Source: CAUZJF01 sp965248605 (GTDB taxonomy: Bacteria; Chloroflexota; Dehalococcoidia; Lucifugimonadales; CAUZJF01). Taken from it: 64,000 bases of DNA. This document shows, piece by piece, positions 44,068 to 51,748 of the stretch. The notes beneath the pieces are model-generated. The model searched no databases, had not been told where the DNA came from, and worked only from the letters and a program-made list of their open reading frames with translations. Position 1 is the stretch's first letter. Each line of letters opens with the position of its first letter. The stretch covers positions 620,001-684,000 of the forward strand of contig CBDFJV010000006.1 of NCBI GenBank assembly GCA_965248605.1. Reading direction: 5' to 3'. A program made the translations under genes and the position numbers.

Positions 44068-44963
44068 CTGTCCGCGAGGTGCATGCCTACAGGCACGTCC
44101 TCGCGCTCAACGACCGGCTGGTCCTGGGCCGCTACGCTCTCACGGAGCAGCCCGGCGACGACGAGAAGGCATACGGTCCCGGCGGGGCCATCTTGAAGGT
44201 ACAGGACGGCTCAAACGTCCTGGGGCAGTCCCACCCACCGGCCACCGGATACGGCCTCGTCGCCTTCTACTGGGGCCCCAACGCCGCCAACGCCGAAGTC
44301 CCCTGGGGAGATTCTGACGTGCAGCTGTGCATCCACGGCAGTCCGACGCTGTTCGACCCGCCCCAGAGCCACTGCGACACGCCCGCGAACGATCCCGACT
44401 GGAACGCGACCTCAGATCTGCCGGCGACGGCGGACGAGCTCGCGGACGACATCAAGGACGTCGTGCTCGCCCTCGAGGCCGACGATCCCGACATAGCTTC
44501 CCAAGAGTACGTATCGCCGAGCGGCATCACGATCGCCGGCCGCGCCAAGGTGGACGCGGCCTTCCCCCACATCGCCTTCATCGCCTCCGGCGCATTCGAG
44601 ATCTCCCAAGGCCCGGCAACGGGCGATTTCACTCACACCACCTCGACCATCCCGGACCCAACGGCCCTCACGGTCGACGGCTCCGACTCTGCGTTTTCGA
44701 TCGACCTGGCGAACCTGGGCAACAGCTTCGGGATCCCGTTCCTGGCGATGGGCATCGGGCTCGTCGCAGCCATGGCCGTCTGCATGTACGCCGCCATCGC
44801 CTACAGCCGCGGGGATAGTCAAGCCCTGCTCCTCTACCCGTTCCAGGTCATCTTGATGGGGGGCATGATCGGAGTGCCCCCCTTCATGGCCGCCATCGGC
44901 ATCCTCGTCCTCGCATGCACGGTCTCGTTCGCAACCATCGTCAACCGGTTCTGGCCGAGCTAG
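43950..44963 (+). CDS. Secreted/membrane protein with signal peptide and two C-terminal spans
   Basis: 337 residues from ATG 43950: basic N-region (RQRARERAR), hydrophobic core GLLVALIAATWWLAD and a likely cleavage after SAAA. The exported part is beta-rich (VHAYRHVLALNDRLVLGRYA, LVAFYWGPNAANAEVPWGDS) with a Cys pair (LCIHG, SHCDT) that could form a disulfide. Two or three membrane segments close the protein (IPFLAMGIGLVAAMAVCMYA, MGGMIGVPPFMAAIGILVLA). No family recognised; possibly a virion or envelope protein. Confidence 0.65.
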   Translation: MRQRARERARAGLLVALIAATWWLADIGSAAASHGWTTVAVREVHAYRHVLALNDRLVLGRYALTEQPGDDEKAYGPGGAILKVQDGSNVLGQSHPPATGYGLVAFYWGPNAANAEVPWGDSDVQLCIHGSPTLFDPPQSHCDTPANDPDWNATSDLPATADELADDIKDVVLALEADDPDIASQEYVSPSGITIAGRAKVDAAFPHIAFIASGAFEISQGPATGDFTHTTSTIPDPTALTVDGSDSAFSIDLANLGNSFGIPFLAMGIGLVAAMAVCMYAAIAYSRGDSQALLLYPFQVILMGGMIGVPPFMAAIGILVLACTVSFATIVNRFWPS

Positions 44964-44982
44964 GCGGAGGGAATACCACACC

Positions 44983-46794
44983 GTGAGGCTGATCGTCGCC
45001 GTAACGCTCGTACTCGGAGCCGTCGCAGCCGCGGTGGGTATAGCCACGGCCCAGTCGGCATACGACCCGACCGCATATACGTACAGCCTCACGGTCAACA
45101 TCGAGAACGAGTCGAGCACCCCCTGGACCGGTCCGGTCCCGGTCGCGATGAACACCAACGCCCTCGTCAGCGGAGGCTACGCGTCCTCCACCGGTCTCGA
45201 CGTCCTGTTCACCGACTCGGCCCACAACCGCGCCGGCGGATTCGCCCAGGACATGGACAGCTCGGCCGCCTCGACCTGGTTCTGGTTCGCCGACGTGCCC
45301 GCCAACACGACGGTCGACGTCAAGGCCTTCATGGACGGACCCGCAGTCCCGGCGCTCTTTCCGCTCGACGGGAGCTCCGACCGGATCGAGGTCTCGGACG
45401 ACTCGAGTCTCGACATCACCGACGACCTGACCCTCGAGGCGACGGTGATGCTCCATTCCCTCCCGGATACGGCCTCTACGGCCACCATCGTCGGCAAGTA
45501 CAGGGCCTACGAGCTGTTCGTTCGAAACGGCGACGAGGCCGTGGGTGCAGTCTATAAGTGCTGTGCGACGGCGACGCTGAGACCGAACAGCGCGACTCAG
45601 ACTACCAATCTGTGGACGAGCGGGTGCACTACCAACTACCAGTGTGTGGACGAGGCCGTTCACGACAGCGACACCACCTACATAACCAACTTTGTTTATT
45701 CCCCAGTCTCTGACCGCTACGCTCTGAGAAACCGCGTACCGGCCGCAGTTCCGATAGTGGCCGTTCGAGCGTTTCACGTTACGAAGGGAGGCTCCAACGC
45801 CCTTGCAGGGGTGGGCCTCGTGCTCGGCACCAACCTGGCCCAAGGAACCCTCATTACTCCAGCAAGCTCTTACACCAGATACAACTCCACCTTTTCGACG
45901 AGCCGTCCCGGCGGCGGAAGCTGGACGGCGGCGGACTTCCGGAACCTCCAGATAGAACTAACGCTTGATTCTCATCCTCGCACGACACAGGTCTACGTCG
46001 AGGTCGACTACGCGGCTAGGACGGAGGCTACCTACTCGCCCATGTCGGCCGGCCAACCATACGACCTCAAGCTCACCTACGACAGCCCGGACCTCAAGCT
46101 CTACGTCGATGGAGTGGAGCGGGATTCCGCTTCACAGTCGGGGACGCTCGACAACAGCAACTACCCGGTCAAGATAGGCAACGGCGTCACCGGCGGCGTC
46201 GGGGGGGTACGCATCGGCCACACCTCGAGCACCGCACCCACCTACGCCCTCGACCTGAAGCTCGCGGGCGGCGACATAGAGCCTACCCAGGTAGGCTCCG
46301 CCTCCAACAGCTGGGAGTGGCGCGGCACCGTCGACGACCGGTCTGCGGCCGACAATGACGGGACCTACTACATCACCTCGGACCCCGGCGATCTGACTAT
46401 CACGGTCAACGGGCTCGAGGTCCAGCCAGAGGCCCTGCCGTCCCTGCCCGACCAGCCGGTCGCCGCCGTCGCCCCCAATCCACCGCTCGCGGTATTCGTG
46501 ACGCCGCAGGCGGGCGGCATCATCTCATCGCCCTTCATGGACCCGTACAGGGAGCTGGTCAACAGCAGCGCCCTGCCGGCCCACGCCTTCTGGATGATCC
46601 TGTCGACGGTCGTCGCCGCCGTCGTCTCGGGCAAGGTCCTGCAGAGCAGACTCCGCTCGATGCTGTGGGCGGCCGTCGCAGGCGGCCTCGTCTACTTCGT
46701 TCTGGCCTACATCCTCGGCGTACCGCTCGCCTTCGTCGTCTTCGTAGGCCTCGGCTACTTCGCGGCGATCGGACCCGTCAAGTTCATGAGGTGA
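44983..46794 (+). CDS. Secreted LamG/concanavalin-like protein with C-terminal membrane anchor
   Basis: 603 residues, GTG start with GGAGGG upstream. Signal peptide (LIVAVTLVLGAVAAAVG). A beta domain (about 30-120), then a LamG-type jelly roll (FPLDGSSDRIEVSDDSSLDI, LTLEATVMLHSLP, later YDLKLTYDSPDLKLYVDGVE) and two or three membrane segments near the end (AFWMILSTVVAAVVSGKVL, VYFVLAYILGVPLAFVVFV). Looks like a surface adhesin or virion spike. A stretch at 45545-45880 with lower GC and a GSNALAGVGLVLG segment interrupts the LamG pattern, maybe an insertion. Confidence 0.68.
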   Translation: MRLIVAVTLVLGAVAAAVGIATAQSAYDPTAYTYSLTVNIENESSTPWTGPVPVAMNTNALVSGGYASSTGLDVLFTDSAHNRAGGFAQDMDSSAASTWFWFADVPANTTVDVKAFMDGPAVPALFPLDGSSDRIEVSDDSSLDITDDLTLEATVMLHSLPDTASTATIVGKYRAYELFVRNGDEAVGAVYKCCATATLRPNSATQTTNLWTSGCTTNYQCVDEAVHDSDTTYITNFVYSPVSDRYALRNRVPAAVPIVAVRAFHVTKGGSNALAGVGLVLGTNLAQGTLITPASSYTRYNSTFSTSRPGGGSWTAADFRNLQIELTLDSHPRTTQVYVEVDYAARTEATYSPMSAGQPYDLKLTYDSPDLKLYVDGVERDSASQSGTLDNSNYPVKIGNGVTGGVGGVRIGHTSSTAPTYALDLKLAGGDIEPTQVGSASNSWEWRGTVDDRSAADNDGTYYITSDPGDLTITVNGLEVQPEALPSLPDQPVAAVAPNPPLAVFVTPQAGGIISSPFMDPYRELVNSSALPAHAFWMILSTVVAAVVSGKVLQSRLRSMLWAAVAGGLVYFVLAYILGVPLAFVVFVGLGYFAAIGPVKFMR

Positions 46795-46798
46795 TGTC

Positions 46799-47188
46799 GT
46801 GACCGTCAAGTTCGTCTCCGTCCTGATGTTCGGCTGGCTCCTCATGTCCTTCGTCCAGGGACTCTTGAACCTCGCCATAGGCAACCAGTCGGACCTGTCG
46901 ACGGTGCTGACGCTCTCGGTCATCGAGATGAAGACGGTCATCTTCATCCCGATCCCCGTGCCCAATCTCGGGTACATAGGCGCCGTCGGACGTCTGCTGA
47001 CCTGGGACTACGAGTGGTTCTCCGGAAACATGCAAGTCGTCCGCTGGCTCACCGTCCTCGTCTTCACCGGCGCCGCGACCTACGGATTCTTCACCGGTGT
47101 GCTCCCGGTGCTGCTCAATGCCGTCAGTCAGTTCATCAACGCCGCCAGAGCGCTCAACCCGCTCAGATTGATCGGGCTGGGTTCATGA
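46799..47188 (+). CDS. Small multi-span membrane protein
   Basis: 129 residues, GTG start four bases after the previous stop. Segments VSVLMFGWLLMSFVQGLLNL, VIFIPIPVPNLGYIGAVGRL and LTVLVFTGAATYGFFTGVLP. No family. Fits the rightward operon of membrane proteins. Confidence 0.62.
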   Translation: MTVKFVSVLMFGWLLMSFVQGLLNLAIGNQSDLSTVLTLSVIEMKTVIFIPIPVPNLGYIGAVGRLLTWDYEWFSGNMQVVRWLTVLVFTGAATYGFFTGVLPVLLNAVSQFINAARALNPLRLIGLGS

Positions 47189-47234
47189 GCTGCGCACCAT
47201 CAACCAAGTGTTCTCAAATGAGAGGAGCTGAGCC

Positions 47235-50200
47235 ATGGCACAGAAGCGATCCAAGAAGAGGTGCAAGATATGCGGGCAGTTCGGGCACACGGCGTCGAGC
47301 CACGACGCCATAGGGCTCCACGAGCACGAGGAGGGGCCGCCGGAGCAGTTCGCTCCGGAGCAGCCGGAGCCGAAGCCTGAACCGGCATCCACGAAGCATG
47401 TCGTCGTCTCGCAGGCGAAGACCACTACTTCGAAGCCTACCTCCGTCTCGCAGCCGAAGCCTACGCCTACTCCCACGCCTACGCCTACTCCCACGCCTAC
47501 GCCTACGCCTACAGACACGCCTACGCCTACGCCTACTCCCACGCCTACGCCCACGCCTACAGACACGCCTACAGACACGCCTACGCCTACAGACACGCCT
47601 ACGCCTACGCCTACTCCCACGCCTACGCCCACGCCTACGCCCACGCCTACAGACACGCCTACAGACACGCCTACGCCTACGCCTACGCCTACCTCCGTCT
47701 CGCAGCCTACGCCTACGCCTACAGACACGCCTACAGACACGCCTACGCCTACAGACACGCCCACGCCTACGCCTACGCCTACAGACACGCCCACGCCTAC
47801 GCCTACAGACACGCCTACAGACACGCCCACGCCTACGCCCACAGACACGCCTACAGACACGCCCACGCCTACGCCCACGCCTACGCCTACGCCTACGCCT
47901 ACGCCTACAGACACGCCTACGCCTACAGACACGCCTACGCCCACCTCCGTCTCGCAGCCGAAGCCTACGCCTACGCCTACAGACACGCCTACGCCCACCT
48001 CCGTCTCGCAGCCGAAGCCTACGCCTACGCCTACAGACACGCCTACGCCTACAGACACGCCCACGCCTACTCCCACGCCTACGCCTACGCCTACCTCCGT
48101 CTCGCAGCCAAAGACTGAACCGGTACCTACGAAGCCTACCTCCGTCTCGCAGCCGAAGCCTGAACCGGCACCGGGAGAGGAGACCGCGACGGCGCCCAAA
48201 CCTTGGCCGGAGGATAAGCCAGAGCAATCCGTAGGGCTCCACGAGCGCGAGGAGGGGCCGCCGGAGCAGTTCGCTCCGGCGCAGCCGAAGCCTGAACCGG
48301 TACCTACGAAGCATGTCCCGGGTGGCCCGCCCGACCCGCGCAGCTCCATCCAGTTGGCCGAGGGCTTCGACGCGCTTCCAGCAGGGCCCCTCAGCCAGCG
48401 CCACATCGTCGATCCCACGCAGTCGAGGATGCCGGCCGGCCCACCCGCCGACCCGCGACTCGACGTGCCTGGGGTCGCGGGCTACATAGCCGGTACGGCT
48501 GTTGGCAAGCAGGTAGGCGAGTTCCTTGGGGAGCATATGCTGATATCAAAGGAAAAACCCGAGACGACCCTGGACAAGGTTCTTCTCTCCATAACCCCCA
48601 TCGCCGCAACAGTCCATCGCTGGGGCGAGATGTCTCCGACGGAGAGGTTCATCTCAGTCGCCGCCGACTCGCTCTTCTTTGCCCCCTTGGGCCTAGTCCG
48701 CGGAGCCGCCAAGTTCCTTCCGACCATCCCCAAAGTCAGAACTGCGAGGGCCGAGAATGCCGTCGTTGCAGCCAAGTCCAACCTAGACTCGCAGTTGGCA
48801 AGCGCAGCCGAGAATGCCGTCGTTGCAGTCAAGTCCAACCTAAAGCAGGTCGACCCGCAGTTGGCAAGCGCAGCCGACGACGTGTTCAAGAAGATGAGAA
48901 AGCTAGGCAAGGCCGTTGGCGAGCAGGACGTGGCGGAACACGCCGAGGACGCCTTCAAAGCCAAATACGGGACCTCCACCCTGCGACCCGACCTCACCCA
49001 GGCGCAACGCAAGGTGCTTACGGCTCAGGAAGAGTTGCGCGTACAGGCCAAACAGTACGCCGAAGAAGTAAAGAACTTCCTCCAAAGACACGGTGGGGCG
49101 TTCGACGACCCCAGATTGATCGACGAGTTCAAGGCCCTGCCGGACGATCTGGTCTCCACCACCCGCCGAATGGCCCATGGCGCTCTCGACGCTACGCAAC
49201 GCTTGGCCCAAGCGGAGAAGACGGCAGCCGGGGCCATAGAAAAGCTGAACCGCACCGGCAACTTCAAGGTGGCTACAGACCAGGCTGTAGCTGCCATGAA
49301 GCACATCGACAGGGTGGGCGATGAGGTGAGCAAGCTTCTCAAGCGCCTTAAGAGAAGGGCTAAGAAGGTAGAAGATGAGATCGCAGCGGGCAACGTCGAC
49401 CGGGTGGTAGCCCGCGAGCTCAGAGATCTCCAGACCGAGACTGCGGCCCTCAATACCGGCAGTTTCAGGCTTCTCTACGATGGCCGACTCGCATTCGAAA
49501 AGGCGCTGGCCAAGTTCCCGCCGGACAAGGACGCCTGGTCCCCCAGGATGGTCGAGATCGAGAGGTACCTCCAATCGCTCCGCGAGATGCAGGGCAAGGC
49601 CATGCGCAATCTCAAGTCGATCGTCGAGGGACCGCAGTCTATGCTGAAGTCCGTCGGCCGTTTCGAAGGCACGACGCCCAAATCCCCTGGCGCCGGAGGA
49701 GGTAGCGCCAAGCCCGTGATCGCGCCCAGAGCTCCCGGCGCCAGCGGAGGTAGCGCGCTGAGCTCCTCGCTACTGGATGCTAGGCCCCCGACCGCACCCA
49801 GTGTTCCGAGTGCGAGTGCCAACATCACTGCAGCAACCACGGTCGCCCAGCTCCCACGGGTTGTCGTAGCCAATCCGTTCTCAGGCTCGGAGGATGAGCC
49901 AGTCATGCCCCAAGTGGCGCCCACAACGGCCGTAGGGCTCCACGAGCGCGAGGAGGGGCCGCCGGAGCAGTTCGCTCCGGCGCAGCCGAAACATGGACCG
50001 GCATCCACGGAACCCCCAACGGCGCCCAAACCTTGGCCGGCGTCGAGCCACGACGCCATAGGGCTCCACGAGCGCGAGGAGGGGCCGCCGGAGCAGTTCG
50101 CTCCGGCGCAGCCGAAACATGGACCGGCATCCACGGAACCCCCAACGGCGCCCAAACCTTGGCCGGCGTCGAGCCACGACGCCATAGGGCTCCACGAGCG

Positions 50201-51524
50201 CGAGGAGGGGCCGCCGGAGCCTGAACCGGCATCGGGAGAGAAGATCGCGACGGGAGGGGATCCCGAGACGGGAGTGGATCCCGAGACGGGAGAGAAGACC
50301 GCGACGGGAGTGGAGATCGCGACGGGAGGGGACCCCGCAACGGGAGGGGATCCCGAGACGGGAGTGGATCCCGAGACGGGAGAGAAGACCGCGACGAAAG
50401 CGGCGCCCGCAACGGGAGGGGACCCCGCGACGGGAGGGGATCCCGAGACCGTAGTGGAGACCGCGACGAAAGCGGCGCCCGCAACGGGAGGGGACCCCGC
50501 GACGGGAGGGGATCCCGAGACGGGAGGGGACGCGACGGGAGGGGATCCCGAGACGGGGGAGAAGACCGCGACGAAAGCGGCGCCCGCAACGGGAGGGGAT
50601 CCCGAGACGGGAGTGGATCCCGAGACGGGAGGGGATCCCGAGACCGTAGTGGAGACCGCGACGAAAGCGGCGCCCGCAACGGGAGGGGACCCCGCGACGG
50701 GAGGGGATCCCGAGACGGGAGGGGATCCCGAGACGGGAGTGGATCCCGAGACGGGGGAGAAGACCGCGACGAAAGCGGCGCCCGCAACGGGAGGGGACCC
50801 CGAGACGGGAGGGGATCCCGAGACGGGAGGGGATCCCGAGACGGGAGAGAAGACCGCGACGAAAGCGGCGCCCGCAACGGGAGGGGATCCCGAGACCGTA
50901 GTGGAGACCGCGACGAAAGCGGCGCCCGCAACGGGAGGGGATCCCGAGACAGAGAAGACCGCGACGAAAGCGGCGCCCGCAACGGGAGGGGACCCCATCG
51001 ACCGTACCGGATCCCGAGACCGTAGTGGAACCCGAGATCATATCGTATCCACCCCCCCCCCCTCCCCCCCCAAAGGAGACCCACGTACCGGATCCCGTAG
51101 TGGAGACCTATCTGAAAGAGCAGACCGTACCGGAGACCGTAAAGGAGACCGAGCCCTCACCTTCGCCGGCGGAGGTTCCGAAGAAGGGTTTGCAAGAATT
51201 GCCGCCAGAGACGGTGCCGCCAAGGAGCGCGCCGCCGACGAGGGCGCCAAGGAAGCCGCCGCCGAAAGCGCCGAGGCCTGCCCGCGCCGTCTCAGACATG
51301 CAGAGGGCCAGGAAACTCGCATCAACACGCCGAAGGTACCCTCATCTCGTAACGTGGAAGCAGGGCATGAGCTGGGTCGTTCTGAACATGGACACGGGAA
51401 GAACCCGCACCCAAAGGACCAGGCCGCGAGGCGCCAGGCAGGTCGCGCCAGGCCCCGGCCTCGCACAGCGATCGTTCAAGGTCCTTGCCTACGACAACGA
51501 TCCACCGAGCCAGGTGGAGCTTGA
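47235..51524 (+). CDS. Giant zinc-knuckle, PT-repeat and GDPETG-repeat protein
   Basis: 1429 residues. N-terminal zinc knuckle CKICGQFGHTASSH (C-x2-C-x4-H-x4-H), a Pro-Thr-rich array (about 75-290), a helical central domain (about 440-830; KSNLDSQLASAAENAV, DRVGDEVSKLLKRLKRRAKK) and a GDPETG/GEKTAT array (about 1000-1255). The segment GLHEREEGPPEQFAPAQPK occurs five times, three in a row at 49930-50220. After about 50995 the frame changes character; the natural continuation is in another frame (see next entry). No signal peptide, so it is cytoplasmic or packaged. Function unknown; may be a scaffold or tether. Confidence 0.7.
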   Translation: MAQKRSKKRCKICGQFGHTASSHDAIGLHEHEEGPPEQFAPEQPEPKPEPASTKHVVVSQAKTTTSKPTSVSQPKPTPTPTPTPTPTPTPTPTDTPTPTPTPTPTPTPTDTPTDTPTPTDTPTPTPTPTPTPTPTPTPTDTPTDTPTPTPTPTSVSQPTPTPTDTPTDTPTPTDTPTPTPTPTDTPTPTPTDTPTDTPTPTPTDTPTDTPTPTPTPTPTPTPTPTDTPTPTDTPTPTSVSQPKPTPTPTDTPTPTSVSQPKPTPTPTDTPTPTDTPTPTPTPTPTPTSVSQPKTEPVPTKPTSVSQPKPEPAPGEETATAPKPWPEDKPEQSVGLHEREEGPPEQFAPAQPKPEPVPTKHVPGGPPDPRSSIQLAEGFDALPAGPLSQRHIVDPTQSRMPAGPPADPRLDVPGVAGYIAGTAVGKQVGEFLGEHMLISKEKPETTLDKVLLSITPIAATVHRWGEMSPTERFISVAADSLFFAPLGLVRGAAKFLPTIPKVRTARAENAVVAAKSNLDSQLASAAENAVVAVKSNLKQVDPQLASAADDVFKKMRKLGKAVGEQDVAEHAEDAFKAKYGTSTLRPDLTQAQRKVLTAQEELRVQAKQYAEEVKNFLQRHGGAFDDPRLIDEFKALPDDLVSTTRRMAHGALDATQRLAQAEKTAAGAIEKLNRTGNFKVATDQAVAAMKHIDRVGDEVSKLLKRLKRRAKKVEDEIAAGNVDRVVARELRDLQTETAALNTGSFRLLYDGRLAFEKALAKFPPDKDAWSPRMVEIERYLQSLREMQGKAMRNLKSIVEGPQSMLKSVGRFEGTTPKSPGAGGGSAKPVIAPRAPGASGGSALSSSLLDARPPTAPSVPSASANITAATTVAQLPRVVVANPFSGSEDEPVMPQVAPTTAVGLHEREEGPPEQFAPAQPKHGPASTEPPTAPKPWPASSHDAIGLHEREEGPPEQFAPAQPKHGPASTEPPTAPKPWPASSHDAIGLHEREEGPPEPEPASGEKIATGGDPETGVDPETGEKTATGVEIATGGDPATGGDPETGVDPETGEKTATKAAPATGGDPATGGDPETVVETATKAAPATGGDPATGGDPETGGDATGGDPETGEKTATKAAPATGGDPETGVDPETGGDPETVVETATKAAPATGGDPATGGDPETGGDPETGVDPETGEKTATKAAPATGGDPETGGDPETGGDPETGEKTATKAAPATGGDPETVVETATKAAPATGGDPETEKTATKAAPATGGDPIDRTGSRDRSGTRDHIVSTPPPSPPKGDPRTGSRSGDLSERADRTGDRKGDRALTFAGGGSEEGFARIAARDGAAKERAADEGAKEAAAESAEACPRRLRHAEGQETRINTPKVPSSRNVEAGHELGRSEHGHGKNPHPKDQAARRQAGRARPRPRTAIVQGPCLRQRSTEPGGA
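47457..48110 (+). repeat. CCTACGCCTACG/ACAGACACG low-complexity array
   Basis: Units of CCTACGCCTACGCCTAC mixed with AGACACGCC encode (PT)n and DTPT, broken by CCTCCGTCTCGCAGCC (TSVSQP) blocks. The array is purine-poor on the plus strand and prone to slippage. Confidence 0.9.
49920..50224 (+). repeat. Three tandem copies of a 126-bp unit (GLHEREEGPPEQFAP)
   Basis: The first two units are nearly identical in DNA, starting ATAGGGCTCCACGAGCGCGA or GTAGGGCTCC; the third is truncated. Two further diverged copies lie at about 47310 and 48232. Confidence 0.85.
50230..50990 (+). repeat. GGGATCCCGAGACGGGAG 18-bp tandem array
   Basis: Repeats of GGAGGGGATCCCGAGACGG encode GDPETG, regularly interrupted by GAGAAGACCGCGACGAAAGC (EKTATKAAPATG). 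More than thirty units are present. Confidence 0.9.
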
Positions 51525-51594
51525 TCGCGGGGCGATGCGAATCCTGGTCGACGAGAGCGGAGTCTCATTCAAGCGCCGTCGCCGGCGGCGATAG
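51025..51594 (+). CDS. C-terminal domain of the giant protein in the shifted frame
   Basis: Open frame reading PEIISYPPPPPPPP, then KETHVPDPVVETYLKEQT and a basic C-terminal domain (RARKLASTRRRYPHLVTWKQ, GMSWVVLNMDTGRTRTQ, RRRRR end). It continues the VPDPETVVE repeat seen just upstream (about 51003-51030), whereas the giant ORF's own frame here looks non-coding. The change of frame falls at about 50985-51005, before a C-rich run at 51048-51072. It is either the real C-terminus joined by a frameshift or an indel artefact. Confidence 0.55.
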   Translation: MEPEIISYPPPPPPPPKETHVPDPVVETYLKEQTVPETVKETEPSPSPAEVPKKGLQELPPETVPPRSAPPTRAPRKPPPKAPRPARAVSDMQRARKLASTRRRYPHLVTWKQGMSWVVLNMDTGRTRTQRTRPRGARQVAPGPGLAQRSFKVLAYDNDPPSQVELDRGAMRILVDESGVSFKRRRRRR

Positions 51595-51635
51595 GAGGGC
51601 CGGTACTAACACTCACACGTGGAAGGAGAGAGTCG

Positions 51636-51731
51636 ATGTTTCATGAGCTCAGGCCCAGAACGTTGATCGGGGTCGCCATCTTCCTGGTCCTCGTCGCGTA
51701 CTTCGTGGCCCCGTTGGTCACCCAGGGCTGA
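51636..51731 (+). CDS. 31-residue single-span membrane peptide
   Basis: MFHELRPRTLIGVAIFLVLV, then AYFVAPLVTQG. GGAAGGAGAG precedes the ATG. One membrane segment with a positive N-terminal side. Last gene of the rightward run; its size resembles small phage coat or envelope peptides, but that is speculative. Confidence 0.5.
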   Translation: MFHELRPRTLIGVAIFLVLVAYFVAPLVTQG

Positions 51732-51748
51732 CGCGTTCGCCAAGCACG

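Noticed and set aside
47183..48536. Long antisense Val-Gly and Arg-rich frames over the PT-repeat array
   Set aside because: Translations of the complementary low-complexity repeat in other frames.
49475..51084. Three antisense frames of 390-510 residues over the GDPETG array
   Set aside because: The 18-bp periodic repeat keeps all frames open; no independent coding evidence.
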